This document shows positions 32,042 through 43,125 of a DNA stretch of 64,000 nt, piece after piece. The notes beneath the pieces were generated by a model, which made no database searches, had not been told where the DNA came from, and worked only from the letters and a program-made list of their open reading frames with translations. Made by a program: the position numbers and the translations under genes. Each line of letters starts with the position of its first letter. The first letter of the stretch is position 1. Source of the DNA: Clonostachys chloroleuca (Eukaryota; Ascomycota; Sordariomycetes; Hypocreales; Bionectriaceae); NCBI GenBank assembly GCA_037952775.1, contig JBANAY010000003.1, positions 5,456,001-5,520,000 on the forward strand, given 5' to 3'.

Positions 32042-34125
32042 TTACTCACGCTCGAGCAAATCTGCCGTCGCTTTGTGGCTGATTACAAAAGTCGGCAGAA
32101 TCGGGAAGCCTCCTGGAACCCGGGGAAAGACTGACGCATCCACTACTCGAAGGTTGTCAACCCCCGGACCCTGAACTTGGAGTCAACGCAGGTCGAGGGC
32201 TCATCGGCAGGGCCTATGGGGCAGCTACAAGAGGCGTGGTGGCTCCAAGACTCTTACTTGATGCGCTTGCGTACCTCGTTCTCATCCTTGCTTGGGGGCT
32301 CGGTCACGGTGACGGGCGCGTATGGCTCGTTCAAGGCGTCATAGATATCCCTCGTTAGCTGCACGGCTTCTCCAATGGCCTGTAGGTCATGTTACTCTCC
32401 CTCCTTGAAGAAGTTGAAATTGATCTCTGGCGGATCTTGCGGGTCGTTGGAGCGCAGCATAACAGTTCCGGCCTTGTTTTGCACTTGCATCTTGACAATG
32501 GACCACCACCAGGTGTTGGGCGGAGGGGTCAGGCGAGAGAACCCAGGAAAGAAGCCGCGGAGCAGGCCGTAGCCTCCTCAAAAAAGAACAAATCAGTGTC
32601 GTTGTTCTCGCTCACGGAGGACTTATAGAGTAGTCCCACTGGCGCTGCGCCAATGCCATATGGTCCGCTGCCGTTCTTTTCCTGCCACTCCAGGAGGCAT
32701 GGGTCGCCAGGGGCCATGAAGGTACAGTTCTCCAAAGGGTTTAGAAACCCCTTGGATGCGATGCCTTCAACGCCAGTTTCAGAGTTGTCCTGCAGGCTGG
32801 TCCCGACTGCAGGGATGTCTGCCACCACCGAGATGTTGAACCTCTCCAACTCTTCCCGCGGACCGACTCCGCTAAGTTTCAGGATCTGCGGTGTGTTGAA
32901 CGCTCCCCCGGCCACGATAACCTCCTTCCTAGCGGACGCCTCTGCTTTGACCCCCCTTTGCGTTCCGTCGTGGCGCGGGTCGGCTTTATAGAGTCCCTGG
33001 CCAGAGAGATATTAAACACCAATAGCTCGTGGCTTTGCGCCGGAACTGCCGAACAAAACCTTGGAAGCCGGCGAGCTTGTGAAGATTGTCAGGGGAAATC
33101 CGGAGGTGCCATCTTCGTTGAGTTCATTAACTGTGTCACTGAGGTACGCTTGGGAGCTGCTCCTCCTTCTATTGGCATCGACATGAAGCGAGATGTTGTA
33201 TAGCCCATTCGTCTCATAACGCTTGGGATCCAAACGATTCATACCCCCGTTAAGGAGACTCAAGATATCGGCCGGGTTGGCCGTGTTAGAATCTCCAACT
33301 AGCCGCATCCCGGCTTGGACAATATTCATGTAGCCGTCGTCCCCACCAAAGAGGTCCAGTTCGTTTTGGTTGGACTACTCTTTATCAGTATCAATGAAAC
33401 ATGACTATATCAAAGACTTACCCCCAGCCAGCCCGAGAATCCGTGCCCTTCAGATCCCTCGGGAAGGTAATTGCACTTCTCTGCCTCTTCAAAATACTTT
33501 CTCATGTTAGAAGCATTCCATGAACTATCCCCTGTGAGGTTCGCAATGTAGTCCCAGTCATTGTCCGGTGGAAGAACTAGTAGCATAGCATTGTGGTTGC
33601 CGCAACCACCGAGCGTACCACTTCGAGGGTACAGAATCCCGAGGGGCTCTGATCCATCCGGCGGATCGGGACCAACGTGGTAATCACCAGTTAGGGTTTT
33701 CGAGGTAAACTTGTTATCTTTCTGGGCTTCCTCCGGGTCATCGAAATGCTGCACGAAAAAGTCCCATGGCATGGATGGATTCTCAGCGACAGTGTTTGAG
33801 CTGCTCAGCCTTAGCCGCCCCTTGGTCACGTCACGTGGATAGCTCTATGGATACTCACAAGGGAGGGACTTCCTGCAAGAGACTTGCACCGTTGTCCTCA
33901 CCTGCCTCCAAAACCAAGACCGAATGACCCTTGCGGGCAAGATTGGCACTATTGTTTATATTAGAAGTCTCTTTGTATAGCTATTTCATACAGATTTCCT
34001 TACGCTAAAGGGCCCCCTCCGGGTCCAGACCCAATAACAACATAGTCGTACGTGTTATCGCTGCTTTGTTGGCTGAAAGCTAAAGTGCCGAGAGCTAGGA
34101 TATTGAGAATTCTTGAAGATACCAT
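32042..34125 (-). pseudogene. GMC oxidoreductase (choline/glucose-methanol-choline type), decayed
   Basis: Start ATG at 34125 with a leader (ILNILALGTLAFS), then YDYVVIGSGPGGGPLA (FAD-binding), LARKGHSVLVLEAGEDNG, ILYPRSGTLGG, VAGGAFNTPQILKLSGVGP, ESWSHHASC (active-site His) and the FPRVPGGFPILPTFVI C-terminus. Three introns splice cleanly. Lesions: in-frame TAA at 33012-33014 (IGV-stop-YLSGQ), 32392-32394 and 32254-32256, plus a -1 shift at 32571-32590 (FFF then GGYGLLRGFF). Once a secreted flavin oxidase or dehydrogenase. Three stops in conserved parts make it a genuine pseudogene, unlike the single-base cases elsewhere. Confidence 0.88.
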
Positions 34126-35724
34126 TGTGAGAAAATTGGATCATAGAGTAGATGGTTTCTTGATTGGAAATTTAGAACCATGTGATTTCAGAGCGCTCTA
34201 AGGTCTTTATATAACTTTTCTAGTACTCCGCAAGTCTTCATTACTCCTTCTCAGCAACCTCGGCCTTAAGCCCAAAACCAAGTATTATAAAGCGGACTTA
34301 GCAGATTTTATGAGTGCACTTTTAACTATTGCATGTTGCGCATTCGAGTCTTCCGAATTTCATCGCTGGGAAGGCTGCTCTCGCAGATTATCCCCTTGCA
34401 TAATCCTAGAGCAGCCCTTATGCCTCTAACTTATTTAGTGTTAACGCTAATCCCTAACTGCGGCTTATGGACACTAACCGTTTAAGGAATTGTTTTCGAG
34501 CATTCGATACTAGTAGGTTCGTTGCATCAACCCATGTTTTGCCTGAAGATAAGCCTAACAGCTTTCCCTTTTGTTTGCAAATGTATTTGCTCCTCGGTAC
34601 TTCATCTTTAGTTGCTTTATTAATTCATTCTATCGCAGCACAAACCGAACATCTCGAGCGTATACTATCGCCCCGTTACTGAACTAGGTAGCCATGGAAA
34701 AGCCTTAAGAACTTGACGAAAAGTATCTGGACCAAGAGCACGTGGTATCTTACGAAAGGCATCCACCTGAAAGCCTCATACTTCATAACTCTCAATAATC
34801 ACACTTCACCAGGCAACGAATGGGGAAATGCGACATGCATTGTAGTAGATAAAGATATTAGTGATAGTGGTTGGCCCCTTCTGATGAAATACGAATGCGA
34901 GAGAATTGCCTTTGTGGCGTGGAAAAAAGCTCTCGTGGCGGTTTGTGTCGAGATAGGGTCTCTAAATGAATGCTAATCATGGTTGAGCGGGGTGAGAGAA
35001 AAGTATAACCTTCGGACAGGATACAAAATCGCCTGGCAGTGTTTCGGGAATAGGCAAGCAATTTCTCCAAGCTGTAGGGAACAATAAAGACCACCGAGTA
35101 TACCTGGAACCAATTCTCTTTCTTCCTTTCAGGTCCCTTTTTTTTTTTTTTTTTTTTTCGAGATTAGTCAGTAATTGGTTCTTTATGTTCTTTATGGGGA
35201 GTAGATAGGGTTGTATAATGATTTCATCCAGTTGATGGCCCATCATGGGTGTAATGGGTATGATACTGTTCCAAGGATTGGATGGATCCCAGATTACCCA
35301 TATACCTTAAATATTTTCGCCACTGATACGCCAGAGTCTCTCAAGGATTCGGCTGCCAGCCTATAGATACAGGGCTTGCAGCACGAGTTGATTCTACTTC
35401 CCGGATTGGCTCTTGGTGCTTGACCAGGAATCCGCTCGGTGGAATGAAATACTTGCTCTGTTGCCGCGTATTATATGGCTAGCTGAAATGTCTTCTGCAT
35501 AAAATAACATCATCTGTTTATCTATGCTGCTAGTGGCTCGTGATGAAATAAGGTAAATACATGGAAAAATCGATATACAAATCGAAGCAAAGGAAATAAG
35601 CCTTATCATGCGTCTAAGATAGTTGCAAGCAGTGTTGAGGCGAGAAAAGCAGATAATACCTATCGGACAGCAACTGTCAGAACAAGTTCATATTCTTGGT
35701 CAGCTCAATACATCCTACTCTAGA
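34126..35724. other. Intergenic with a long T tract
   Basis: 1.6 kb. ORFs here (34467-34682, 34713-34976) are not family-like. A T21 tract sits at 35138-35158. Confidence 0.5.
35138..35158. repeat. T21 homopolymer
   Basis: Twenty-one consecutive T. It could be a poly(A) relic of a minus-strand retro-insertion, but no element body is recognisable beside it. Confidence 0.8.
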
Positions 35725-36769
35725 TTACACTTGAATAGTGTGATCATCGACTACTCTAGTTCCAAGGAATTCCCCTATCAAGTCCATGAACTCTCGCCTT
35801 TGTTCAAGATGTGGGAAATGGGTTGAGCCTTCGAATTGAACATATCTGCAGTCATTTATTTGCTTGAAAATCCTAATGGATTCTTCGTGGTCGCTCCCTT
35901 CATTAACGCCAGTGACCACCAGCGTCTTTGCTGTTATCTTCTGGATGTCATTGACGGCTGTAAAGTTGGCAAGGCTGCCCGTCATTTCGAATTCGTCGGG
36001 ACCGAGTCTACCATCCAAAGAGAGCGACATGACAGTTAATACAGCCTGCCTTTTCGTTTTGCAGATCTAAACCACTTTGGTTTCATCTCGAGAATAGGGA
36101 AATTATGACTTACGCGCTCAATGAGGCAGTGGGGTCTTCTTCAATCTCCTTCCAACTTTTCTTCAGTTCCACAGGCACATCATCTAAATTGATAAAATGA
36201 CGTTTGTAAAAAATCATTAAAGCCTCCTGATACTTAGGTTCCGTAGTTCTGGGGTCCTTTAGAATAGTACGGTAGGGTTCCGGCATAAGTTCTCGATACT
36301 CATAATATTTTTCCTTCCAGTATATACTAGCGACTGGAGCATTGGCGACTATCAGTCTCGCAAGGCCCTGTGGTCGTCTCGCCGCATGTATCGTAGCCAA
36401 CATTCCACCCCAAGAGTGACCAAGCAAATCATAATTGTGCTGGATGCCCAGGTAGTTCACCACCGCTGTTACCTGGTCTTGAAAGAACTCCTCGGACCAG
36501 AACTCGTAGTCGAGTAGTCGATGGCGTAGATGCGTCGATTTCCCTGATCCTAGCTGATCGAAGAAAATCACAGTGAAATTATATGGTACTTTGCATAGAT
36601 CCTCAAGAGGGAGCATGTAGTCGTGCGTGTACCCGGGTCCGCCGTGCAAGGTTAGCAAAGGCCTTGATGCGCTGGCTACTGGCCACGGACCGCTAATTTT
36701 GTACCAGATGGAACAGGAGGAAGGTAAAGAGTCATGTTTAAAATCGATATATCCTTCTTTTGAGATCAT
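35725..36769 (-). CDS. Proline-iminopeptidase-like alpha/beta hydrolase
   Basis: Exon 1 36769-36114 and exon 2 36049-35725 (intron GTAAGT...AAAAG) give 326 residues. Family S33: LLTLHGGPGYTHDYM (oxyanion HGGPG), FFDQLGSGKS, and LLGHSWGGMLA with nucleophile Ser. VVTGVNEGSDHEE carries the acid and STHFPHLEQR the His. The start at 36769 (MISKEGYIDF) precedes the domain; the extra upstream codons to 36862 look non-coding. Removes N-terminal proline or cleaves amino-acid amides, in the cytosol. It diverges from the permease across a CGG-rich 304-bp promoter, so uptake and hydrolysis of one substrate is a reasonable guess. Confidence 0.88.
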
Positions 36770-37073
36770 ATTTGCCCATGTGGAAAGAAGAGCTTTGGCC
36801 TTGGCGATAAGTATTATATCGAAATGAACATAGTTGGCCGGAAATTCATGTTCGTTGTACACGGACCGTCCGGCTTCCGGGGCGGACCGGCTCCGGATCT
36901 CCTGAGTGATGCCACTAACGGTTGCTCGATCCGCTCATGTGACTACCCCAGAACTCAAAACTCAATATATTAAACCACTACAACCCCATAAATGTCGACC
37001 CTTCCTTCTTGAAATAGGGGTATTTAATTTCCATGACCTTCCTTAAGAATATTTATACGAGATCCATGCCATC
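36770..37073. promoter_or_regulatory. Divergent promoter with clustered CGG half-sites
   Basis: Between 36862 and 36896 the triplets CGG/CCG occur about eight times, including CGGACCG and GGCGGACCGG. CGG triplets are the half-sites of Zn2Cys6 regulators. Position between two divergent ATGs suggests a shared operator. Confidence 0.6.
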
Positions 37074-39447
37074 ATGGAGCATAAGCCTCAGGCCGACCAA
37101 AAGAGCATTGCGGGCTCAAGCAAAACCGTGAAGGCTGTCACTGATGAGGACCTTGAGCGACCCGGAACCCCGGGCGGCGCCAGCTTTGCAGATGGGAAGA
37201 TGGAGGTGACTCATCAGTTTAATGTAGGTTAAGTCATACCAAAAACAAAATCTAGGGGAAAGAAAGGATGATGCTTTAATTTCATGATGCTAATGCGATT
37301 GGAAACCTCACCTCAGTCGGGTACCGAAATGAAGAAGCAATTTAGCAGCATCGCTACCCTAGGCTTGGCCTTTTCGATTCTTAATTCTTGGGTCGGCGCA
37401 GCTGGGAGCCTCCTGGGGCCAATATCTCTTGGCGGTTCCGTCACTGCGATATGGGGGTGCTTAGCCGGGGCAGCCTTCACCACGATCCTTTGCATGGGTG
37501 TGATTGAGATGGCATCCGCCATGCCCGGTGCCGGAGGCCCTTACCATTACACCTTTGTTTTGGCTTGGGAACATAATCGGAAATTCCTTGTATGGACCGA
37601 TTCTTTTCATTTATCTTTGTGGAACCAAACCATCCCATCTAACTTTGCTGCCTTAGAGTTTCTTCGTCGGCTGGTGCAATATGATTGCGTGGTGGTTTGT
37701 GGTTAGGTAACTATCTTCTCCACGGTCAATTTTTATTCCAACCCGCTGATAAATTCTCTTCTCTAGTTCTGGGCTACTGTTTATGGCCACCTTCTTCACG
37801 GGAATGGCGGTGCTCTACCACCCTAGCTATGTTTGTGCAACCTCAGTTGACGCCTCTAACCAACTCTCGTCGAGGCTAATTGACCAAATTATAGACACCG
37901 ACGACGTGGCATATATATCTCATATTCGTACTTATTCTCTCGGTGGGCACCACTGTCGTCATCGGGGCCAACCATATCATGTCACGCCTGACAGCCATAT
38001 CGTGTGAGTAAGTCATGACTGAAAATTAGCGCACAAATTTATTAACTTGTAAGGAAGTATACTGCTGCCTACTGGTGTTCCTCACCTGCATCATAGTTCC
38101 TGTCGCCATGCACGCTGATCTACCATATCAAAGTGCTTCTTATGTATTCACAAATTTCTCCAATCTATCAGGCTGGCCGAGTAATGGAATGGCATTCGTT
38201 ATCGGGTGCATGCTTTCCTGTTACAATGTAAGTTGTTCTAGGTCATATGCGCCACTATCAGAAGAGATGCAACCCGACTTGTGAGGGCAGATTCATTTTC
38301 GTTTTCATCGCCTCTAACATCTTCGATAGTTTATCGGAATCGATGCCGCCACTCATCTCTCGGTAAATCACAGAGTGAGACCTGATTTGAGTTCCGGCTA
38401 ACTTTACTCTAGGAGGAGATGCCGAACCCAGCATTGAGAGTGCCACAAGCTATGGCCGGAGCCCTCGCCACCGGGTGCTTTACCTCATTTGGTTTTCTTA
38501 TTGCGTTAATATTTTGTGTGACTGATATGGACGAGGTTTGATTTGTGGTTCCACTTTAAGCCTAATTGCAGCCTTCTGACATCCGTCAGGTTATCACAAC
38601 ACCCACTGGTGTTCCCATTCTAGCCATCTTCTTTCAATCCACCAATAGCAAGGCTGTGAGCGTCACGTTGCTAAGTCTCATCATCTTTTGTCTTGTCTTC
38701 TCTGTTGTCAGGTCAGTCCCGAGTCATTATCGGAAAGCCTACATATATGCTGATTTTAAAAGCGCAATTCTTATTTGTGGTCGGACAACGTGGGCTTTTG
38801 CCAGAGATAATGGATTGCCCTTCTCACAATACTTCAGCCAAGTAGATGAGAAGACAGGCATGCCACTCCGAGCCACCTTGCTTTCTTCAATTCTTTGTAT
38901 GATATATGGCTGTATCTACGTTGGATCTACTGTCGCTTTCCAGTCCATAGTAGGGTCGGCTATCATTATGCTCTTCGCGACCTATGGTTCGTATGAAAGC
39001 TCTTGCTACCTTTACATTGTTGAAGTTAATTACTAACTACTACATGTCCAGCTATACCCCAAGGGATTCTAGCGATCAGGGGTCGACACCACTTGCCAGC
39101 CCGGCCATTTGATCTTGGAAGGCGTGGCTTATTTTTTAACATCTCTGCGCCGATTTTGTTTTTGATCCTTACTGTGTTTATTTGCTTTCCATATGCACTT
39201 CCAGTCACAGCTCAAAATATGAGTAAGCAATACCCTTTGGCTATCATATCAACTGGACTTTCCAAGTACTAATGAGCAATATCCTTCAGACTACCTGAGC
39301 GTGATTGTGGCTGGCTGCTCGACGCTTATTGTATGCCTCTGGTACGGAAGCAAAAAAGGCGTATATAATGGGCCGGTAAGATAGTCCAAGCCGAAGGCTT
39401 TCCAACTTATCGCTAACCTCATTGACTACATTCAGATTCTTACATGA
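37074..39447 (+). CDS. Choline/GABA-type APC permease, 13 exons
   Basis: Thirteen exons: 37074-37223, 37317-37589, 37657-37706, 37767-37830, 37895-38003, 38058-38227, 38330-38362, 38413-38535, 38590-38711, 38763-38986, 39052-39222, 39290-39375, 39436-39447. The phases all agree, giving 528 residues. Markers include LGLAFSILNSWVG (TM1), EMASAMPGAGGPYHY, RKFLSFFVGWCNMIAWW, FIGIDAATHLSEEMPNPA and TTWAFARDNGLPFS. It fits the fungal APC branch holding choline (Hnm1-like) and GABA permeases: 12 TM helices, plasma membrane, proton-coupled import. It looks broken in single ORFs, but every apparent break is an intron with GT-AG ends. The substrate is undetermined. Confidence 0.88.
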
Positions 39448-39796
39448 CTGAACACCGAGGGCGGGCCACTTGTCGCTCACAACTAGTTATACTCCTCCTA
39501 ATAAAATGCTACTTGTTGGAAAGGGTGGGTGATTGATCACGTTTGAAGGTGTGAATTGCAAAAGGTTATAACGTTGATAGTTATTCTGACCTAGCTAGAA
39601 GCCTAGGCCCGGTTATATACCTGGTTCCAGAGCGGTCGGCCCAGTCAATACCTCTCAGCTTCCATTGTTCAGACCAGTAACTATCTCTATGGATAGAAAG
39701 AATTTCCACAGTTTTGGATATTATGACATGATTCCACTACGATCAATAAGTTAGCAATTATCCCCTTCAAGGAGAGTAACCTAGGGCTTCCCCTTG
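39448..39796. other. Intergenic, convergent
   Basis: 349 bp, convergent 3' ends of permease and SDR. Nothing coding. Confidence 0.5.
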
Positions 39797-40833
39797 TTAG
39801 ACATACCCGTCAACGCGGACTTCTGTGCCGCTAATGTAGGTGGCCATGGGAGATGACAAAAACACAATAGTGTTTGCAACCTCCATCGGATCGCCGAATC
39901 GTTGCATTGGGGTTCTGTTTAGCCCATATTCCTTGATAGAATCTATCCCAGGCCCGCCGAGTTTCATGATTGGCGTCTCAATAAACCCGGGGCACACGGC
40001 GTTGATACGGATGCCACGCTTAGCATATTCATTTGCGTCCTGCGATGCATAAGCTCTCTCCTCACGCTGCAGAAGGAGAAGAAGCGACATGACTCACGCT
40101 CTTAGTAATTGATATAATCCCGTATTTTGCTATAATATGTTTAGTATGGCTGCATGTTGTTTTGTAGGTGGCCAGATCTTGAATGCAAAGAAAACTCACA
40201 AGCACCATAATCTGCCATTGGGGGCGAACGCGTTCCAGCTAAACCCCACATGGATGAAACATTGACAATGGTTCCAAGGTCCTGGGAGAATCTATGAAAT
40301 GACATGTCAGTGTGTATGTAATGCCATGTCCATTGAAATAACCTACTCATGGCTCACGGGCTTTTGCTGCAACATGTGTCTAATCTGTTCTCGCTGGGCA
40401 GTCCAAATACCGGTCAAGTTTACATCTAGCAGTTCCTGGAATTCGTTCGTGCTAATTTCAGTTGAGGGTCCCAGGGGCCCAGGATAACCGGCGTTATTAA
40501 CAGCATGGCGCAATTGGCCAAAGGCCGAGGTCGCCTTCTCTATTGCATCAACTGTCGAAATCTCAGAGCCAGCGTCATATGCAACCGGGAGAAATTCTGT
40601 GGTGGGGAACTCTTGGCGAAGATTAGATACAGTGGTCTTCAAGAGGGTTTCGTTTTTATCGAGCAATGCAATCATTGGGCTGCCGTGCCTGGCGAATGCT
40701 GTCGCTATAGCACGCCCAATACCTAGATGAATATATTCTCAGTCTCACACCACGCACAGAAGGCCCCGAGAGTGAACTTACCTGACGCTGCCCCGGAAAT
40801 AAGTGAAGAGCCAAGGAGAAGAGCTGCCGTCAT
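39797..40833 (-). CDS. Short-chain dehydrogenase/reductase (classical SDR)
   Basis: Five exons (40833-40782, 40722-40358, 40281-40200, 40129-40098, 40039-39797), total 257 residues, all phases consistent. Rossmann motif ISGAASGIGRAIA, then AVNNAGYPGP (NNAG), TIVNVSSMWG (catalytic Ser), and YGASKYGIISITKS, where YxxxK is rebuilt across an exon junction. RINAVCPGFIETPI and SGTEVRVDGYV follow. NAD(P)-dependent oxidoreductase resembling 3-oxoacyl-ACP-reductase-like or polyol/sugar dehydrogenases. First gene of a run of five minus-strand genes. Promoter has ATTCCGAA at 40933. Confidence 0.9.
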
Positions 40834-41579
40834 TGTGAATTCAGTTACTGAGTATCGGTCCCTCTCCCGCTTCGCCAAGGCAACTCAAGCTGCACCAAGC
40901 TTCTTTTATAGTTATCATCGGACATTTGGTTCATTCCGAAGACCTGCTTTCTCGGCTTTAAGGCCTTCTATTAAGCTTACATGTTGCGGGCGGACGCGGA
41001 CATTTTGTTGGAAAGGGGTTACGGATTGTGGAGACTTGGACATCGGTGCGGAAGCGTCGATGCGGGGAGGCGGGCTTTTTATGAACATCCATCGTCAGTG
41101 CGGGCGGATGCGGGCTGATGCGGGCTTTCTTACAAGGGGGACAGCTTGTTGCAGAATCCTGGGAACCAGCCAATCATCAGCTTCTAATGCTCAAAGCTCG
41201 AGGAGATATCGATTGACGGGTCCTCCGGTTCGCTCTTCCGCTCACTGCAACTATCTATCAGCGTGACAAAAGTTCTCCTAGTGGCCTATCAGAACAGCCA
41301 TGGTCAGATGATGTGCACTACAGCAGAATATTAACATGCCAGGCAAGGCGTCATATGTTTTACCATCATTGTTCCCGACCCACTCTATAGCTTAGCAGTA
41401 TACGGTTTGTCACAACGCGGACCTTTTCTAAAGCTCGCAGAATGACTCCTATTCCGGTTCTATGAAATGTTCATGATTAGGTAGCGAAGTTTACATATGG
41501 CTTCAAAATTGTTTCCTTGTATCTTTTCTAATGTCTACTACGTAGCCTCTATGAGTTCACTTCGCTAAGATACTTCTCG
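40834..41579. other. Intergenic with GC-rich direct repeats
   Basis: 746 bp containing the SDR promoter (ATTCCGAA at 40933-40940) and a GC-rich repeat block (40984-41128). The long ORF 40727-41266 arises from that GC-rich stretch and the antisense of SDR exon 1; I do not accept it. Confidence 0.5.
40984..41128. repeat. Direct repeats TGCGGGCGGAYGCGG
   Basis: TTGCGGGCGGACGCGGAC (40984) recurs as GTGCGGGCGGATGCGGGC (41098) and again partly as TGATGCGGGC. Such GCGG-rich subterminal arrays occur in hAT-type elements; no TIR pair or transposase is visible here, so it may be a relic. Confidence 0.5.
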
Positions 41580-42614
41580 TTATATTAACCTAGCCTCTCT
41601 ATAATAGCGTTGGGCGCCTGGGTGTAGAGGAATACAAGACTGAGCCATCTTCTTCGGTTCAAGAGGATATGTCAAAGGGCTGTTTTCTGGACGAAGGTGG
41701 TGATATTGCCCCTCCAAACCAGCGCGCGTTTCGACCAAGCACCATGTCAACAAGTGTGCAACATCCTCCGCAAGGTCGTCTCGCACCAAGACGATGAAAT
41801 CAGAAAAGTCAAGGCATGGAAGTGGTTCTTTGAGAGAAGGCCAGAACCCTGCAGGCAAGGGCCCAGCATCCATCCGGGCAGCACCGGGGTTGTTCTGCTG
41901 GAATCGGTTTAAGGCTTCCTTCTCCGCTGCTAAGGGGATGAATCCCTTCTTCTCAATCACGCTCTCCCACCATGGTGTCATTATTGCTTCTTGAATCAAG
42001 GCGTCTGCCTTTCCTTCCATGACCAAAGCCATGGCCTGTTCTGGGCGAGTCGCCGTCACGTATTCCCCTCCCCATAACTTGAATTCTTCATCACTAATAC
42101 CGTGGGCTTTCAAGAGTTCGCTTGCCACGTATCCGATGAAATTGGTGCCGTCGTTGGTGGACATGGCTATCTTCAATGGTGGCCTCTTCTCTCGTAGTTC
42201 CCTAAAAGAGCTGACATTGTGGTCGGGACTTAGAGCAAGAACCATACGATCATTCTGGGGCAATACACCCAGCGCGCGCAAAGACGGCATAGGTCCGCAC
42301 CGTTCAAAGATTCCTTGTCCCGTCAGCGCGGTCGACATAAGCTGAGCAGGCGTCGCGATGGACAAGTGGACCTGTCCCTCAAAGACTTTCGTAATGGCTT
42401 CAAGGCCACCGTCTCGTAAATTCCAAATCGCGACCTGGCTCCGCGGTCCAGCCCGATCACAAAACTGCTGCGCGAGCCAGGAACACACACGGTGGAAGTT
42501 GGCCATTCCCCAGTCTCCCTGGAGATGAAGTGTCACAGAACGCTCAAGCCGTGGGCCATATGCATTCTGGCGATTCAATTCTCCCAAGTCGGTGGTTGCC
42601 ATTGATACTTTCAT
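41580..42614 (-). CDS. TAXI/NMT1-like solute-binding protein, bacterial type
   Basis: Single exon, 344 residues, no introns, no signal peptide and no TM. It follows the TAXI-family TRAP solute-binding / NMT1-like fold (PF16868 type): LQGDWGMANFHRVCSWLAQQF at the N-terminus, GGLEAITKVFEGQVHLSIATP, LRALGVLPQNDRMVLAL, LREKRPPLKIAMS and PEQAMALVMEGKADALIQEA, then an ExMxxPWW-like element. In bacteria these bind carboxylates outside the cell for a TRAP permease; in a fungus without leader it would be cytosolic, as a binding or scaffold protein or an enzyme of unknown reaction. Intron-free state suggests transfer from bacteria. ATTCCGAAT lies upstream at 42733. Confidence 0.8.
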   Translation of the reverse strand: MKVSMATTDLGELNRQNAYGPRLERSVTLHLQGDWGMANFHRVCSWLAQQFCDRAGPRSQVAIWNLRDGGLEAITKVFEGQVHLSIATPAQLMSTALTGQGIFERCGPMPSLRALGVLPQNDRMVLALSPDHNVSSFRELREKRPPLKIAMSTNDGTNFIGYVASELLKAHGISDEEFKLWGGEYVTATRPEQAMALVMEGKADALIQEAIMTPWWESVIEKKGFIPLAAEKEALNRFQQNNPGAARMDAGPLPAGFWPSLKEPLPCLDFSDFIVLVRDDLAEDVAHLLTWCLVETRAGLEGQYHHLRPENSPLTYPLEPKKMAQSCIPLHPGAQRYYREARLI

Positions 42615-43125
42615 GTAGCTGTTGTGAGTTATAGTGGGGAGGAAGCAGTTATAGATAGATGGATTCTGTTGGAAAATACATGGAATTTATTACAGACGGT
42701 CAAGAATCTGATTCCTACGGGTCTTTCAGAATATTCCGAATTCTTTCTCGGTGGGATGCCACAGCCGGGCATATCATCGCAGAGACACAGGATCGGCGAG
42801 AAATCCGAATTTGCAGGATTTCGGAGTGTCCTTTCCGGCGGGACCACAAACTATTGCGCCCAGACCCGTGACACAAACCACAGTACAAGCTTCTATATGC
42901 TTTTGGTACCCTTCACTAGGTAGTCTTTGGCCATATGTAGGCGTGCAGTGGTCGAGTATACACACGTAAGCGAGTTTGAGTTAAGAAGCTTTTATAGTAC
43001 ACATGCGAGTTCACCAATTGATGCTAAAGTAATAGTTTTTGAGTTTATGTGATCCGCCAGATGGAGCGCTGTCATCCTCTATCTAGATGGGCGTTTACTT
43101 GGGACCATGGAGTCTGGTGAAAACG
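42615..43125. promoter_or_regulatory. Promoter of TAXI-like gene with ATTCCGAA sites
   Basis: 511 bp. ATTCCGAAT at 42733-42741, ATCCGAAT at 42803-42810 and ATTTCGGAG at 42818-42826, the latter two facing each other as an inverted pair. Candidate operators of a Zn2Cys6 protein. Confidence 0.5.

Noticed and set aside
35138..35158. T21 tract as a retrotransposon tail
   Set aside because: No element body or target duplication could be seen.
37284..38446. Permease region first read as a pseudogene with many stops
   Set aside because: All breaks resolve into GT-AG introns with consistent phases.
40727..41266. 179-codon plus-strand ORF
   Set aside because: It overlaps the antisense of SDR exon 1 and the GC-rich repeat block, and shows no family pattern.
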